Below are positions 34,267 through 43,553 of a stretch of DNA of 58,210 bases, piece after piece. This DNA comes from Paraliobacillus ryukyuensis (GTDB taxonomy: Bacteria > Bacillota > Bacilli > Bacillales > Amphibacillaceae): positions 1 through 58,210 of the forward strand of contig NZ_QNRI01000013.1 of the NCBI RefSeq assembly GCF_003315295.1. Direction: 5' to 3'. Position 1 is the first letter of the stretch, and each line of letters starts with the position of its first letter. The position numbers were made by a program, and so were the translations under genes. Below the pieces are notes generated by a model. It did not search any database, was not told the DNA's origin, and was given only the letters and a program-made list of their open reading frames with translations.

Positions 34267-35553
34267 TTAAATTAGTGAATTGATTTTGTGTGACACTTGT
34301 AAGGCTTTTTGGTAATACACTGATGATAATTTATACTTATGTTGGGTAAAATAAAAACTTGCCAATAAAATAGAAAATTCAAAAAACTCTCTGTTTAGTT
34401 GTTGCTTTTCTAAAAAAGGCAGTGTGGTTTTAGCAACAGATGCCTCGAATTCTTGATTATATTCATGAAGCAGGTAGTGATACGCTTGAAATTCTAAGAC
34501 ATAAACGGACTTTTCTGAGGAGATACAAGTAGATAGATTAAGTCCTTTATCTAACCATTTTTTTGTATTATCTATATCTCTTAATTTATAATAAAGTTTC
34601 ATTAAGCTTGAAATCGGAACTAATTTATTTATGGTTTGATTACTAAGTTGGTAGCTTCTATGGTAATAATGTAATGCGGAGGCATGATTATTGATATCCT
34701 CAGATAACTTACCTAAATTCTGATAACATAATGCCTCTAGATACGAATCGTTTTGAATATGAGCCAATTTTAAAGCAGCTTCGTAGTTCTCTTCTGACTT
34801 CACTAGATCTCCGATTCTTCGATAACCGATACCCAATAGAATATGGCATTCCGACATTCGTTTAAATGCGTAGATATTTTTATAATAGTTAAGTGCCTTC
34901 TGTGTATAGGTTAAGCTTAGATGCACATTTCCAACTTTACTTGCAGCTAAAGAAACGACATAATACAAATCATTTTCTTCCTCCTTGGTAATCAACGAAG
35001 AACTACCAATTAGTGTTTCTGCATCTAGATATAAGTTAAGCGCTTCGCTAAAATACATTCGCTTATAAGCATAGTCACCTAAAAATTTTAGCCAATAATA
35101 TTTTTCTACTTGATTATAGCTATCTATGTTCTTACTGAGAGAATCGATTTGTTTACTCACTATGTCCAGCTCATTTTTTTGTATATAGAAACTTATTTTA
35201 TGCAATTCTATTAGATTAAAATAGGGGCCCATAAAAACTTCATCATTATTGTCAATGTACGTGTGAAAATAATCTGTAGCTCTTATCATGTCTCCGCTTA
35301 ATAATTGCATAAACCATAATTTGCATTTTTCTGCTATCCTTTCACTTGAGGTATAGCTACTTATCCCTAATTTTTCTTGCAGTTTTTTGAGTATTTCGTT
35401 TGATGGTTGACATGTACCCTTCTCAATTTTAGAAAGGTAGGAAACACTGATAATTCCATCAGATAATTGAGCTTGGGTCATTTTTTTCTTCTTTCTATAA
35501 TGCTTAATTTTCATTCCTTGAAAAGCAGCATTATGATAATTTATTTTCTTCAC
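34267..35553 (-). CDS. RNPP/NprR-like regulator: HTH plus TPR-like repeats
   Basis: About 428 residues. An XRE-type helix-turn-helix (about 15-65: KIKHYRKKKKMTQAQLSDGI, ISVSYLSKIEKGTCQPS) resembles that of NprR and PlcR. The rest is a helical repeat superhelix; TPR-like pairs are clear around ALNYYKNIYAFKRMSECHIL and DSYLEALCYQNLGKLSEDIN. Such domains bind re-imported peptides. A possible signal gene follows 12 bp downstream and a secreted protease diverges upstream. The start is unclear: the GTG at 35553 overlaps the AGGAGGTGA ribosome site, so the ATA at 35544 or the ATG at 35514 may be used. Confidence 0.88.
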   Translation of the reverse strand: MKKINYHNAAFQGMKIKHYRKKKKMTQAQLSDGIISVSYLSKIEKGTCQPSNEILKKLQEKLGISSYTSSERIAEKCKLWFMQLLSGDMIRATDYFHTYIDNNDEVFMGPYFNLIELHKISFYIQKNELDIVSKQIDSLSKNIDSYNQVEKYYWLKFLGDYAYKRMYFSEALNLYLDAETLIGSSSLITKEEENDLYYVVSLAASKVGNVHLSLTYTQKALNYYKNIYAFKRMSECHILLGIGYRRIGDLVKSEENYEAALKLAHIQNDSYLEALCYQNLGKLSEDINNHASALHYYHRSYQLSNQTINKLVPISSLMKLYYKLRDIDNTKKWLDKGLNLSTCISSEKSVYVLEFQAYHYLLHEYNQEFEASVAKTTLPFLEKQQLNREFFEFSILLASFYFTQHKYKLSSVYYQKALQVSHKINSLI

Positions 35554-35907
35554 CTCCTGACTATTTAAAAGGTATTAATAGTATATTTTATTAAATTATA
35601 CCATATTTTTTAGAAAATATTGAAAATTATTTATGAAAGATTTCGTCAAAAAATAGCAAACAAAAATAATAAACCTCCTTCTTAATTAGAAAATTTTCCT
35701 CTATGGCCGCTTTTACTAAAATTCATTGCATCGGTAGCGAAAGCTAGCAATTTCAAGGCTCTTCCTTAATGGATAGAGATGGTATAAGCTATATCTTGTA
35801 AAACAAATTTATCATAGAAGGGTGGGAGAGGATAAAAAATAAATAGGTAGTTTAGTAGCGTATTAGAAATTTCACATTAGATTCATCAATAAAAAGGAGG
35901 AGAAATA
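35554..35907. promoter_or_regulatory. Divergent promoter region between regulator and protease
   Basis: 354 bp, AT-rich near both starts. It should hold the promoters of both genes and any regulator box. No perfect long palindrome or clear PlcR-type box was found by eye. GCGAAAGCTAGCAATTTC near 35740 is the least AT-rich part. Confidence 0.4.
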
Positions 35908-37116
35908 TTGACGAAGAAAATTCTTGCTACACTGTCACTTGTTGTCACCTTGTCTGTTGTTCCTTTTTCTGGTCAAACGTTTGCAGCTACAAAGGCAGAT
36001 CAACTAAAAGAAATCAGTACAATCAATCGTACACAAGATGCTGAAGAACAAGATGTAGAGGAAGTTGTAGTCAAGTTTAAAAAAGGGAAGAAATTCTCCC
36101 TGATGGATCTAGAGGAATTAGACGCAGAAGTCATCGAGAATGAAAGTACTGGTGATGATCCTGTAGACGCAGATGTTACGGTATTAAAAGTAAGCGATGT
36201 AGAGTCTGCAGTGGAAAAGCTCAACAATAATCCCAATGTAGATTATGCTGAACCGAATTTTGTTTTTGAAGCAACATTTACTCCTAACGATACTTACTTC
36301 TCTGGATATCAATATGGACCTCAAAATACGAATACACCAGCTGCTTGGGACATTACCCAAGGCAGTAGCTCACAAGAAATCGCCATCATCGACTCCGGCG
36401 TAGATTACACACACCCAGATTTAGATAGCAAAGTAATTAAAGGATATGATTTTGTAGACAATGACAATGATCCAATGGATTTAAATGGTCACGGTACACA
36501 CGTGGCTGGAACAGCAGCTGCCGAGACAAATAATGGTACAGGCGTTGCGGGTATGGCACCAAAAACGAAAATACTTGCTGTACGAGCACTTGATGCTGGA
36601 GGCGGTGGATCACTGAATGATATCGCTGATGCCATTCGCTATGCAGCAGATGCTGATGCAGAAGTTATTAATCTATCACTAGGTTGTAATTGCGATACCC
36701 AAACATTGGAGGATGCCGTAAATTATGCGTGGAATAAAGGATCAGTGGTAGTAGCCGCTGCAGGGAACGATGGTGTCTCTACCACATTTGAACCCGCATC
36801 GTATGACAATGTCATCGCAGTAGGGGCGGTTAATAGTTCCAATCAGAAAGCTAGTTTCTCCAACTATGGAACTTGGGTAGATGTGACAGCTCCTGGTAAC
36901 CAAATTGCTTCCACTTACCCAGGTGGTTACGTTTATCTATCTGGAACTTCCATGGCATCCCCACATGTGGCGGGGCTTGCTGGATTACTCGCTGCGCAAG
37001 GACGCACGAAGTATGACATTCGCAACGCCATTGAACAAACAGCTGACCCTATAAGTGGGACAGGCTACTATTTTGAGCATGGAATGATTAACTCGTTGAA
37101 AGCTGTTCAATATTAA
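35908..37116 (+). CDS. Secreted subtilisin-like serine protease (S8)
   Basis: 402 residues from a TTG behind AAAGGAGGAG. A signal peptide (about 1-27, ending TFAA) and an inhibitor-type propeptide with VVVKFKKGKKF and VEKLNNNPNVDYAEPNFVF are followed by the catalytic domain. It shows Asp in IIDSGVDYTHPDL (about 161), His in NGHGTHVAGT (about 196) and Ser in SGTSMASPHVAGLAGLL (about 348), plus AAAGNDG with the oxyanion Asn. It is a complete thermitase/subtilisin-type extracellular protease. It diverges from an NprR-like regulator, the arrangement expected for a quorum-controlled degradative enzyme. A long inverted-repeat terminator follows. Confidence 0.95.
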   Translation: MTKKILATLSLVVTLSVVPFSGQTFAATKADQLKEISTINRTQDAEEQDVEEVVVKFKKGKKFSLMDLEELDAEVIENESTGDDPVDADVTVLKVSDVESAVEKLNNNPNVDYAEPNFVFEATFTPNDTYFSGYQYGPQNTNTPAAWDITQGSSSQEIAIIDSGVDYTHPDLDSKVIKGYDFVDNDNDPMDLNGHGTHVAGTAAAETNNGTGVAGMAPKTKILAVRALDAGGGGSLNDIADAIRYAADADAEVINLSLGCNCDTQTLEDAVNYAWNKGSVVVAAAGNDGVSTTFEPASYDNVIAVGAVNSSNQKASFSNYGTWVDVTAPGNQIASTYPGGYVYLSGTSMASPHVAGLAGLLAAQGRTKYDIRNAIEQTADPISGTGYYFEHGMINSLKAVQY

Positions 37117-37176
37117 TAGATATGGTAGCAAGCTTGACATTCAGTTATTGCTAGAGCGATCGAATGAAATGACAAA

Positions 37177-37238
37177 GTGAGAAAAGAACTATCTAAGTCG
37201 TATGTAATGTAAAGCGACTTAAATAGTTCTTTTCTCAT
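37177..37238. terminator. Long bidirectional terminator
   Basis: A 24-bp stem with one or two mismatches (GAGAAAAGAACTAT / ATAGTTCTTTTCTC and AAGTCG / CGACTT) between convergent protease and acetyltransferase genes. Confidence 0.85.
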
Positions 37239-37263
37239 TGTACACTCATCCGCAGGATACCAA

Positions 37264-37764
37264 TCAAATGACATACACATGCACGAGTTGATTTTTCAAA
37301 ACAATCTCTTTATCCAATGTCATCCCTAATTTTCTCGCAACCTTTCTTGAAGCAACATTACCAGGCTGAATTAGCGCGATGAATCGTTCATTCTCCATAC
37401 GGGTACGTCCATAATCAAGCAGTGCGCTAGCTGCTTCAGTCGCATAGCCCATACCCCAATGTGGGCGTGAAATCCAATAACCAATTTCAATTTCGTTCAC
37501 GCCATCAATGGTCTGAGGCACAAGACCAGCATGACCAATTGGCTGGTGGCTTTCCTTTTCCTCTAACAGCATCAGTCCCAAATCGGTACCTGTGTGATAG
37601 GTATGGTAAATCCACTTTAAAAATTGCATCGTCCCCGCGCGGTGCTTGGTCTGTCCATCACCAATATACCGCATCATTTTTGGGTCAGATAACATGGAAA
37701 AAAGATAATCAAAATCATCATCTGTATACGGACGAAATTGGATTCGCGGCGCATTCAGTTCCAT
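37264..37764 (-). CDS. GNAT acetyltransferase (RimJ/RimL type)
   Basis: 166 residues from the ATG at 37764, behind AGAGGAGG; the frame extends to 37800 without a ribosome site. PRIQFRPYTDDDFDYLFSML and SDPKMMRYIGDG form the N-terminal region, EIGYWISRPHWGMGYATEAA holds the acetyl-CoA loop, and LIQPGNVASRKVARKLGM is the closing motif. The family acetylates ribosomal-protein N-termini, antibiotics or small amines; the target here is unknown. Confidence 0.9.
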   Translation of the reverse strand: MELNAPRIQFRPYTDDDFDYLFSMLSDPKMMRYIGDGQTKHRAGTMQFLKWIYHTYHTGTDLGLMLLEEKESHQPIGHAGLVPQTIDGVNEIEIGYWISRPHWGMGYATEAASALLDYGRTRMENERFIALIQPGNVASRKVARKLGMTLDKEIVLKNQLVHVYVI

Positions 37765-37844
37765 GCGATGCCTCCTCTTAGGTTCGACATGAATATTCAT
37801 ATTAGTTTTACCATCATTATAACATTCATACAGTCTGCCTTGGT

Positions 37845-37975
37845 AGGTGGAATATCGTAAGCGCGAGCGTAGTAGATTAAGGGTGAGATGAAGTTAATGT
37901 AGAAATCATAAGCGCCAGGAAGGAGGATTTCAGCAATAAATCGAAATAAAGTAGAAATCACAAGATCCGCCTCCT
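37845..37975. repeat. Three worn units of the 52-bp repeat family
   Basis: GAATATC (37850), GAAATC (37902) and GAAATC (37953) are spaced 52 and 51 bp. The middle unit, GAAATC, a 19-nt core, then GATTTC, has the same left and right boxes as array B. The last is cut off. Confidence 0.65.
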
Positions 37976-37981
37976 AATCAT

Positions 37982-38145
37982 TCATGAGGGGTTATTTAAT
38001 ATAAAGCCAATGCTTATTATACCAATACATAGCGCTATAAAAATACCTTTGCTTATTCGGAATCGTCTTGTTTTTGTTGGAAAAATGACCGACTCTACAT
38101 ATCGAAAAAAACCTCCCAAAGCACAATAAGCTGAGAATCACTAGA
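37982..38145 (-). pseudogene. C-terminal fragment of the 90-residue membrane protein family
   Basis: The frame reads FSAYCALGGFFRYVESVIFP, TKTRRFRISKGIFIALCIGI and ISIGFILNN. This matches the second half of the paired genes at 48253-48881 (RYVESQLFPDKTKGLQIMKR). The N-terminal half is gone. Confidence 0.6.
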
Positions 38146-38346
38146 TTATTTAACACCAACTGAATGGAAGTTAAGCAACCTTTAAAACTCTGTTCGATTT
38201 AGTGTTGACATACCATAAAGATGAAATTTCACATTAACAGTACCTATAGATACTTTCGAACACGTAACTTAAGAAATTGAGTCCTTCATTTTGCGTGGAT
38301 CTTGCAGATAGTAAACGGATAGGAGAAGCGTTGAAAGCGATGCAGT

Positions 38347-38382
38347 AAAAAGGTACTAATAGTCGACTATCAGTACCTTTTT
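38347..38382. terminator. Orphan terminator hairpin
   Basis: AAAAAGGTACT and AGTACCTTTTT enclose the small palindrome ATAGTCGACTAT. It follows a short coding-like tail (DLADSKRIGEALKAMQ then stop) ending near 38348, so it probably once ended a lost gene. Confidence 0.7.
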
Positions 38383-38399
38383 CACTACCTCTTTGACTA

Positions 38400-38928
38400 A
38401 GAGCAAGAGGAAGCCGAGAAATATTTAGTTAAAAAGTCGTATACTATCTTTTTCCTAACAGAATCCTTTATTAACCTTTCCATTTACAATGATATCTTGT
38501 CAATAAGTGTTTTAAATTAGTCAGCAATAATCTTATATTTAACTAGATCTGTTATAGGTGGTGCTAGGGTAATGAAAAAGAGAATAAAATAGTCCAAAAC
38601 CTTTGCTTCAACCTATTCACCGTGGCTATTTGAACAATTCATTACTTTGTCTATCGGCAGGGTCTGCCCTGTGTATAAAGACACTCTCTTATTTCTGCCC
38701 TACAAGGAGGAATTAGTTACCATAGCGGCCCCAGCATTAGCAACTGTCCCAATATACTTTAATATTTCTCAAGTACTAAAGTAACGGGTGATATATTTTT
38801 ATGAATCATACCAATAGTGGGCAAGGCGCCCCCTTGGAGCCTTTTTGAAGTTAACTATTTGATCCAGCGCAAGTCCACTCTCATGGGGGGTAAAATCAAT
38901 CAATGTTCTCCTATTGTATAAACAGTTC
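38400..38928. other. Decayed stretch without intact gene
   Basis: Frame 38600-38783 (+) reads FASTYSPWLFEQFITLSIGR and EELVTIAAPALATVPIYFNI, coding-like but unassigned. A weak hairpin lies near 38826-38847. Confidence 0.35.
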
Positions 38929-40416
38929 TCAAGACTTTACCTCTATATCATGTCGCTCCATTTGTAAAACTTCTACTTTCCCTTTTGCACGTAAAGTAAC
39001 TTTTCTCGCTGTTTTAGTTGGATAAATGGTAGACGTCATGGTGTGTTCCCCCTCATTAATAAATACCTCAACAGAAGCACGATCCATATAAATATCTAAT
39101 TTTAGAATATGATTGACAGGTTTCACATGTACATAACGTTGTTGGAGTGCCTCCGGTTCTTTTCCAATAATTTTTATACCGCTTTGCTTTCTATCTAAAA
39201 TAAAGCTACCTGATTCATTGTCATAGGTTAAGCTTGTTTTTTCCCCATCATTCCCACGTATTTCTATATCGAACCGCTTACTCCCCTGAGTGTTCACCTC
39301 TAGAGATAGGACGCCAACTTCAGTGGAAATATCCGCAAATTCTTTAGTTTCATCTATTAAAATAATGTTATGCTTTACTTTGTGGTTAGTAAAGTAGGAA
39401 CTTATCTCGTTTACGGGATTTTGGTACATGCTATTATTTTTAATGGATAATTCTCTAGGTAAAGTCATAGCACCTGCCCAACCATGCTCTAATGTATCTG
39501 TCGGTATATTTCTCCCCCACATCTGCATCCAAGAAACCATTACTCTTCTTTGTTTAGCATCCATAATAGTTTGCGGTGCATAGAAATCTAATCCGTAATC
39601 TAGTTCTTCACATACTTCTCTATGAAAAATTCCTTTTTCCCAATCCATTTTCCCTATTATTGAGAGAACCGAATGGGTGTTAGAAAATTTATTTCCTTCT
39701 GTTGGTAATCCGTCAATAGAAATTATTAGAACGTCTTTTCCGTCTAGTTCGAATAGATCCGGACATTCCCACATATACCCTTCCTCTTTCTCTCCTTTTA
39801 ATAAAACGGAAACATATTCCCATTTTAGTAAATCGGATGATTTATAGAGAAGAATTTGCCCTCCGCCATCCTTGAACTTGGAAGCAATAAGAGAATAATA
39901 GATCTCTCCTCTTTGGATAACTTTCGGATCACGGAAATCTTGAGGCATGGCGTTATCTGGCAAATCATCCTCATCTAGCACTGGATTTTGAGCCACTTTT
40001 TCGAAATGATTCCCATCCTCAGAAACCGCGATACATTGCACTTGCCTTATATCTTCTGGCTTTTCCCCTTCGATATGGCCTGTATACATCGCATATATTT
40101 TTCCATCTTTCTCTATAGTTGTACCAGAGAAACAACCATCCTTGTCATACCATTGATCTGGAGCAAGTGCAACAGGAGCAGATTCCCAGTTGACTAAATC
40201 TTTACTTTTTGAGTGTCCCCAATGCATGGGTCCCCAAACAGACTTATATGGGTAATATTGATAAAATAGATGGTATTCTCCTTCGTAGTAGATAAAACCA
40301 TTTGGATCATTAATCCAACCAACTGGCGCCATCACATGATAGTCATGCCTATAGTCCTTGATTACCTGTGTACGCGTATCTTCTATATATTTGTTCGCTC
40401 GTTGTAATGTGTACAT
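38929..40416 (-). CDS. GH32 beta-fructosidase (sucrose/fructan hydrolase)
   Basis: 495 residues, no signal peptide, hence cytoplasmic. The five-bladed propeller carries the nucleophile motif GWINDPNGF (about 32-40), the RDP motif in QDFRDPKV and the acid/base Glu in MWECPDLF; a beta-sandwich (about 350-490) follows with RASVEVFINEGE. The family cleaves terminal fructose from sucrose, sucrose-6-phosphate, inulin- or levan-type oligosaccharides. Because its operon brings sugars in by ABC transport, not by a PTS, the substrate should be an unphosphorylated fructoside. It is the last gene of the LacI-controlled operon. Confidence 0.94.
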   Translation of the reverse strand: MYTLQRANKYIEDTRTQVIKDYRHDYHVMAPVGWINDPNGFIYYEGEYHLFYQYYPYKSVWGPMHWGHSKSKDLVNWESAPVALAPDQWYDKDGCFSGTTIEKDGKIYAMYTGHIEGEKPEDIRQVQCIAVSEDGNHFEKVAQNPVLDEDDLPDNAMPQDFRDPKVIQRGEIYYSLIASKFKDGGGQILLYKSSDLLKWEYVSVLLKGEKEEGYMWECPDLFELDGKDVLIISIDGLPTEGNKFSNTHSVLSIIGKMDWEKGIFHREVCEELDYGLDFYAPQTIMDAKQRRVMVSWMQMWGRNIPTDTLEHGWAGAMTLPRELSIKNNSMYQNPVNEISSYFTNHKVKHNIILIDETKEFADISTEVGVLSLEVNTQGSKRFDIEIRGNDGEKTSLTYDNESGSFILDRKQSGIKIIGKEPEALQQRYVHVKPVNHILKLDIYMDRASVEVFINEGEHTMTSTIYPTKTARKVTLRAKGKVEVLQMERHDIEVKS

Positions 40417-40442
40417 GCATTCTCCCCCTTAAGATGTATTCT

Positions 40443-41285
40443 TTATTTAATTCCAGTTCCTGAACCACCAAGACCTTGAAGTATATACTTTTGTGCAACA
40501 ATATAAACAATAATTAAAGGGATGGTTGAGATAGTTAGAATGGCCATCACCTGATTCGTATAAACTGGTTGAGTCGTATTAATATTCGTAATAGCTACTT
40601 GTAATGGAAACTTCTCTGTATCTGTCAAGACCATTAACGGCCATAAGTAGTCATTCCAACTAGCGATAAAGGATAAAGTACCAACCGTTGCAACTGCTGG
40701 TTTAGACATAGGGAGCATAATCTTCCAAAAGATAGTCCAATAATTTGCTCCATCCAATTTTACTGACTCGATGATTTCATCTGGTACTGCCATAAAGAAG
40801 TTCCTAAATAAATAGATAAAAAACATATTTGCCATCATTGGTAAAACAACTGCCAATCTCGTATTAAGGATTCCTAGTGTATGGACTACAGTAAACTGCG
40901 TAATAATGATTGTCTCGACCGGTACAATAAGTAATATTAGCAAAAGGCCAAACAAAAATTTTTTTCCTCTAAATTCAAACTTTGCAAATGCGTATCCTGC
41001 CATCGCATTCACAACGGTTGAACCAACAGTGATGACTACTGCATAAACTATACTATTTAAGATATATTGTGGTACGTTAAATCTAGCAAACAACGTTTTA
41101 TATGTTTCCAGCCAATCAGAAGGATGAAGTGATGGAAGCAAGGCCTTGATACTACTCATATCTACATAAATAGCTTCTTCTGGTTTCATGGAAGAAAAAA
41201 TCATCCATAACAAAGGAAAGATAAAGATACATGCTAAAATAATTAGTAAAGTATACTCTAAAATCGTTTTTCCTTGTTTCTTCAT
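40443..41285 (-). CDS. Sugar ABC transporter permease (MalG type)
   Basis: 280 residues and six membrane helices. The EAA loop EIIESVKLDGANYWTIFWKIMLP contacts the ATPase. PVETIIITQFTVVHTLGILN and FIASWNDYLWPLMVL are typical of CUT1-family inner permeases. Its ATG overlaps the stop of the preceding permease gene. It pairs with that permease to import the fructoside delivered by the binding protein. No ATPase gene is present here, so a shared MsmX-type ATPase elsewhere is likely. Confidence 0.93.
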   Translation of the reverse strand: MKKQGKTILEYTLLIILACIFIFPLLWMIFSSMKPEEAIYVDMSSIKALLPSLHPSDWLETYKTLFARFNVPQYILNSIVYAVVITVGSTVVNAMAGYAFAKFEFRGKKFLFGLLLILLIVPVETIIITQFTVVHTLGILNTRLAVVLPMMANMFFIYLFRNFFMAVPDEIIESVKLDGANYWTIFWKIMLPMSKPAVATVGTLSFIASWNDYLWPLMVLTDTEKFPLQVAITNINTTQPVYTNQVMAILTISTIPLIIVYIVAQKYILQGLGGSGTGIK

Positions 41286-42160
41286 TGCGTTTCATCCTCC
41301 TTTGTAGCCTTATGTTGAATTAACGTAATAATTCCAATCACAATTCCAAATACAACTGTCATTGCACTGGAATATCCAATTAACCGATCAGAGAACCCGG
41401 TTTGGTAGATATAGTAAACTGGTGTGATAGTGGAATTCATCGGTCCTCCCTGCGTCATAACCATTGGCTGGATTATCAATTTAAAAGCTGATATTAATGT
41501 TGTAATCATTATTAAGATAGAAGTAGGTTTTAATAAAGGTAATGTAATGTGGAAGAAATTCTGCCACTTGTTTACACCGTCAATTTTTCCAGCTTCATAA
41601 ACACTCGAAGGAATGTTTTGCAATCCTGCTAGGAATATAAGCATCTGATAGCCGGCACCTTGCCAAGCAGAAACAAGTACGATGGTTAGCATGGCCTGAT
41701 CCGGACTGCTTAAAAATGGTTGTGGGTCTAGCCCTATGTTAACTAAGATCGTATTGATTAAGCCTTCAGAAGGGTTCAATAAATATAACCATAACACCGA
41801 AATTACAACTAAAGATAAAACAACTGGAGAAAAATAGGCAACTTTGAATAACATATTTCCTTTTCTCTGTTTATTAATTAATAATGCTAATCCTAGTGCT
41901 GTGCCCACTTGGATGGGAATAACGAAAACAACAAAGATAATAATATTTTTTAAGCTTTGAAGAAAAATAGGATCTTTAAAAATTTCTATAAAGTTACCAA
42001 TCCCGATAAATTGTCTCTTGTCTGGTGTTAACAGGTAATAATCAGTAAACGCATAGTAGATTGCGAGTATAGAAGGTATAATCAAAAAGAGCCCCAATAA
42101 AACAAATGCAGGTGTTAAAAATGAATATGCCGCTATATTTTCCCGTTTATTTGTGTTCAT
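41282..42160 (-). CDS. Sugar ABC transporter permease (MalF type)
   Basis: 292 residues with six membrane helices. FLTPAFVLLGLFLIIPSILA is the usual first helix, SSVYEAGKIDGVNKWQNFFHITLPLLKP the EAA loop, and TQGGPMNSTITPVYYIYQTGF the CUT1 signature near the end. The stop overlaps the following permease start (ATGA). It forms the heterodimeric pore with the MalG-type partner. Confidence 0.93.
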   Translation of the reverse strand: MNTNKRENIAAYSFLTPAFVLLGLFLIIPSILAIYYAFTDYYLLTPDKRQFIGIGNFIEIFKDPIFLQSLKNIIIFVVFVIPIQVGTALGLALLINKQRKGNMLFKVAYFSPVVLSLVVISVLWLYLLNPSEGLINTILVNIGLDPQPFLSSPDQAMLTIVLVSAWQGAGYQMLIFLAGLQNIPSSVYEAGKIDGVNKWQNFFHITLPLLKPTSILIMITTLISAFKLIIQPMVMTQGGPMNSTITPVYYIYQTGFSDRLIGYSSAMTVVFGIVIGIITLIQHKATKEDETQ

Positions 42161-42219
42161 TTTTATTAACTCCTTTAAATATTTCGGCTTGGAGATAATC
42201 CAAGCCGAGATTAACCTTT

Positions 42220-43503
42220 TTATTTGCTCAATGCCTTGTTAATTTGTTCGACTTTATTATCAAGTAGCTTTTGAATATCACTATTTTCTTTATAGTAAGT
42301 AGCGTCACTTACTGTTTGTTGGAACACACGGCTAACTTGTGGGTATGCAGGTAATACCGGTCTAGCATGTGCAGATTTTGAGTTTTGTTCAATTAAAAAG
42401 TTTAGCTCAGGAGAAACTTTATCTTGAACTTCTTCGATTACGGAGTATGCAGCTGGTAACACACTATTTGCTAAAGTAATTTCAGTCAATGATTCTGTTG
42501 AAACCAGAAAATCGATTAACTTACCAGCAGCTTCTTTCTTATCTGTTGTAGCAGACATGGCGTATTGCCAGCTACCAGAAGGAGATACTAACTCACCAGT
42601 ATCTGGAGAAGTCGGATATGGCATGATTCCGTACTCGATATCTGGATACTCTTCTAATTCCGTAATCGTCCAAGATCCACCGAACTTCAATGGATATTCT
42701 CCAGTATGGAAACCTTTTTCTACAGGAGTAATTGTAGCGTAACCTTTTTTTACCATATTTTGAATGAAAGTAAATGCCTTCACAGCATTTTCATCGTTAA
42801 AAACGCCACTTGCAGAAGTACCATCCTCTGATACAATGCTCCCACCTTGTGACCATAAGAAAGGGGAAAATGCATACATTAACCACTCACTTTGATCATC
42901 GAATCCCATGTCAATAGCAGGTTTATCAAATGTATCAACTAATGTTTGATTTAATTCCATGAATTGATTCCAATCCCAAGGGTTATCAATGGTAGATAAC
43001 GTAGCTAAATCAACACCAGCTTCTTTCAACATCTTTTTGTTATAGAAAATTCCTACGCCAGATTCGGAATAGCCAACTGCGTACATTTTTCCTTCATAAG
43101 TTCCTTGTTCGATAATACTTGGCAACAAATCGTCTTTATTGGTTAAATACTCATCAATGGGTGCAATCATTCCAGCATCAGCATAAGCAGCTGTATTAGG
43201 ACCATCTAGCGTTAAGATGTCTGGTAGTGTGTTAGTAGTTAAAGCGGCATTAATTTTGTCCTCGTATCCTCCACCGCTTCCACTCCTAGGAATAAACTCT
43301 ATTGCGGCAGAATATTCTCCATCATATTTTTTATTAAAACGGTCAATGATGGTTTGCATTGCTTTGCCTTCAGGTGTTTCTTTGGAGGTGTGTACCCAAA
43401 CAGATACAGCATCACTATCAGAAGATGCCTCTTCATCCCCGCCACACGCAGTAATAACAGTAAACAACATTGCAATTATTAGGCATAACAGAAGTTTTTT
43501 CAT
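42220..43503 (-). CDS. Extracellular sugar-binding lipoprotein
   Basis: 427 residues from the ATG at 43503, behind GAGGAGGAAATT; a frame from 43572 adds residues that belong to the operator region. The signal peptide ends in lipobox ITAC. The solute-binding family 1 pattern follows: FNKKYDGEYSAAIEFIPRSG, LPDILTLDGPNTAAYADAGM, YAVGYSESGVGIFYNKKMLK and GGSWTITELEEYPDIEYGIM. It captures the sugar outside the membrane for the two permeases. It is the first gene of the operon and directly follows two LacI-type operators. Confidence 0.93.
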   Translation of the reverse strand: MKKLLLCLIIAMLFTVITACGGDEEASSDSDAVSVWVHTSKETPEGKAMQTIIDRFNKKYDGEYSAAIEFIPRSGSGGGYEDKINAALTTNTLPDILTLDGPNTAAYADAGMIAPIDEYLTNKDDLLPSIIEQGTYEGKMYAVGYSESGVGIFYNKKMLKEAGVDLATLSTIDNPWDWNQFMELNQTLVDTFDKPAIDMGFDDQSEWLMYAFSPFLWSQGGSIVSEDGTSASGVFNDENAVKAFTFIQNMVKKGYATITPVEKGFHTGEYPLKFGGSWTITELEEYPDIEYGIMPYPTSPDTGELVSPSGSWQYAMSATTDKKEAAGKLIDFLVSTESLTEITLANSVLPAAYSVIEEVQDKVSPELNFLIEQNSKSAHARPVLPAYPQVSRVFQQTVSDATYYKENSDIQKLLDNKVEQINKALSK

Positions 43504-43553
43504 TACTAATTTCCTCCTCTTCACTATATTGTAACCGCCTTCAATAAAATTAT

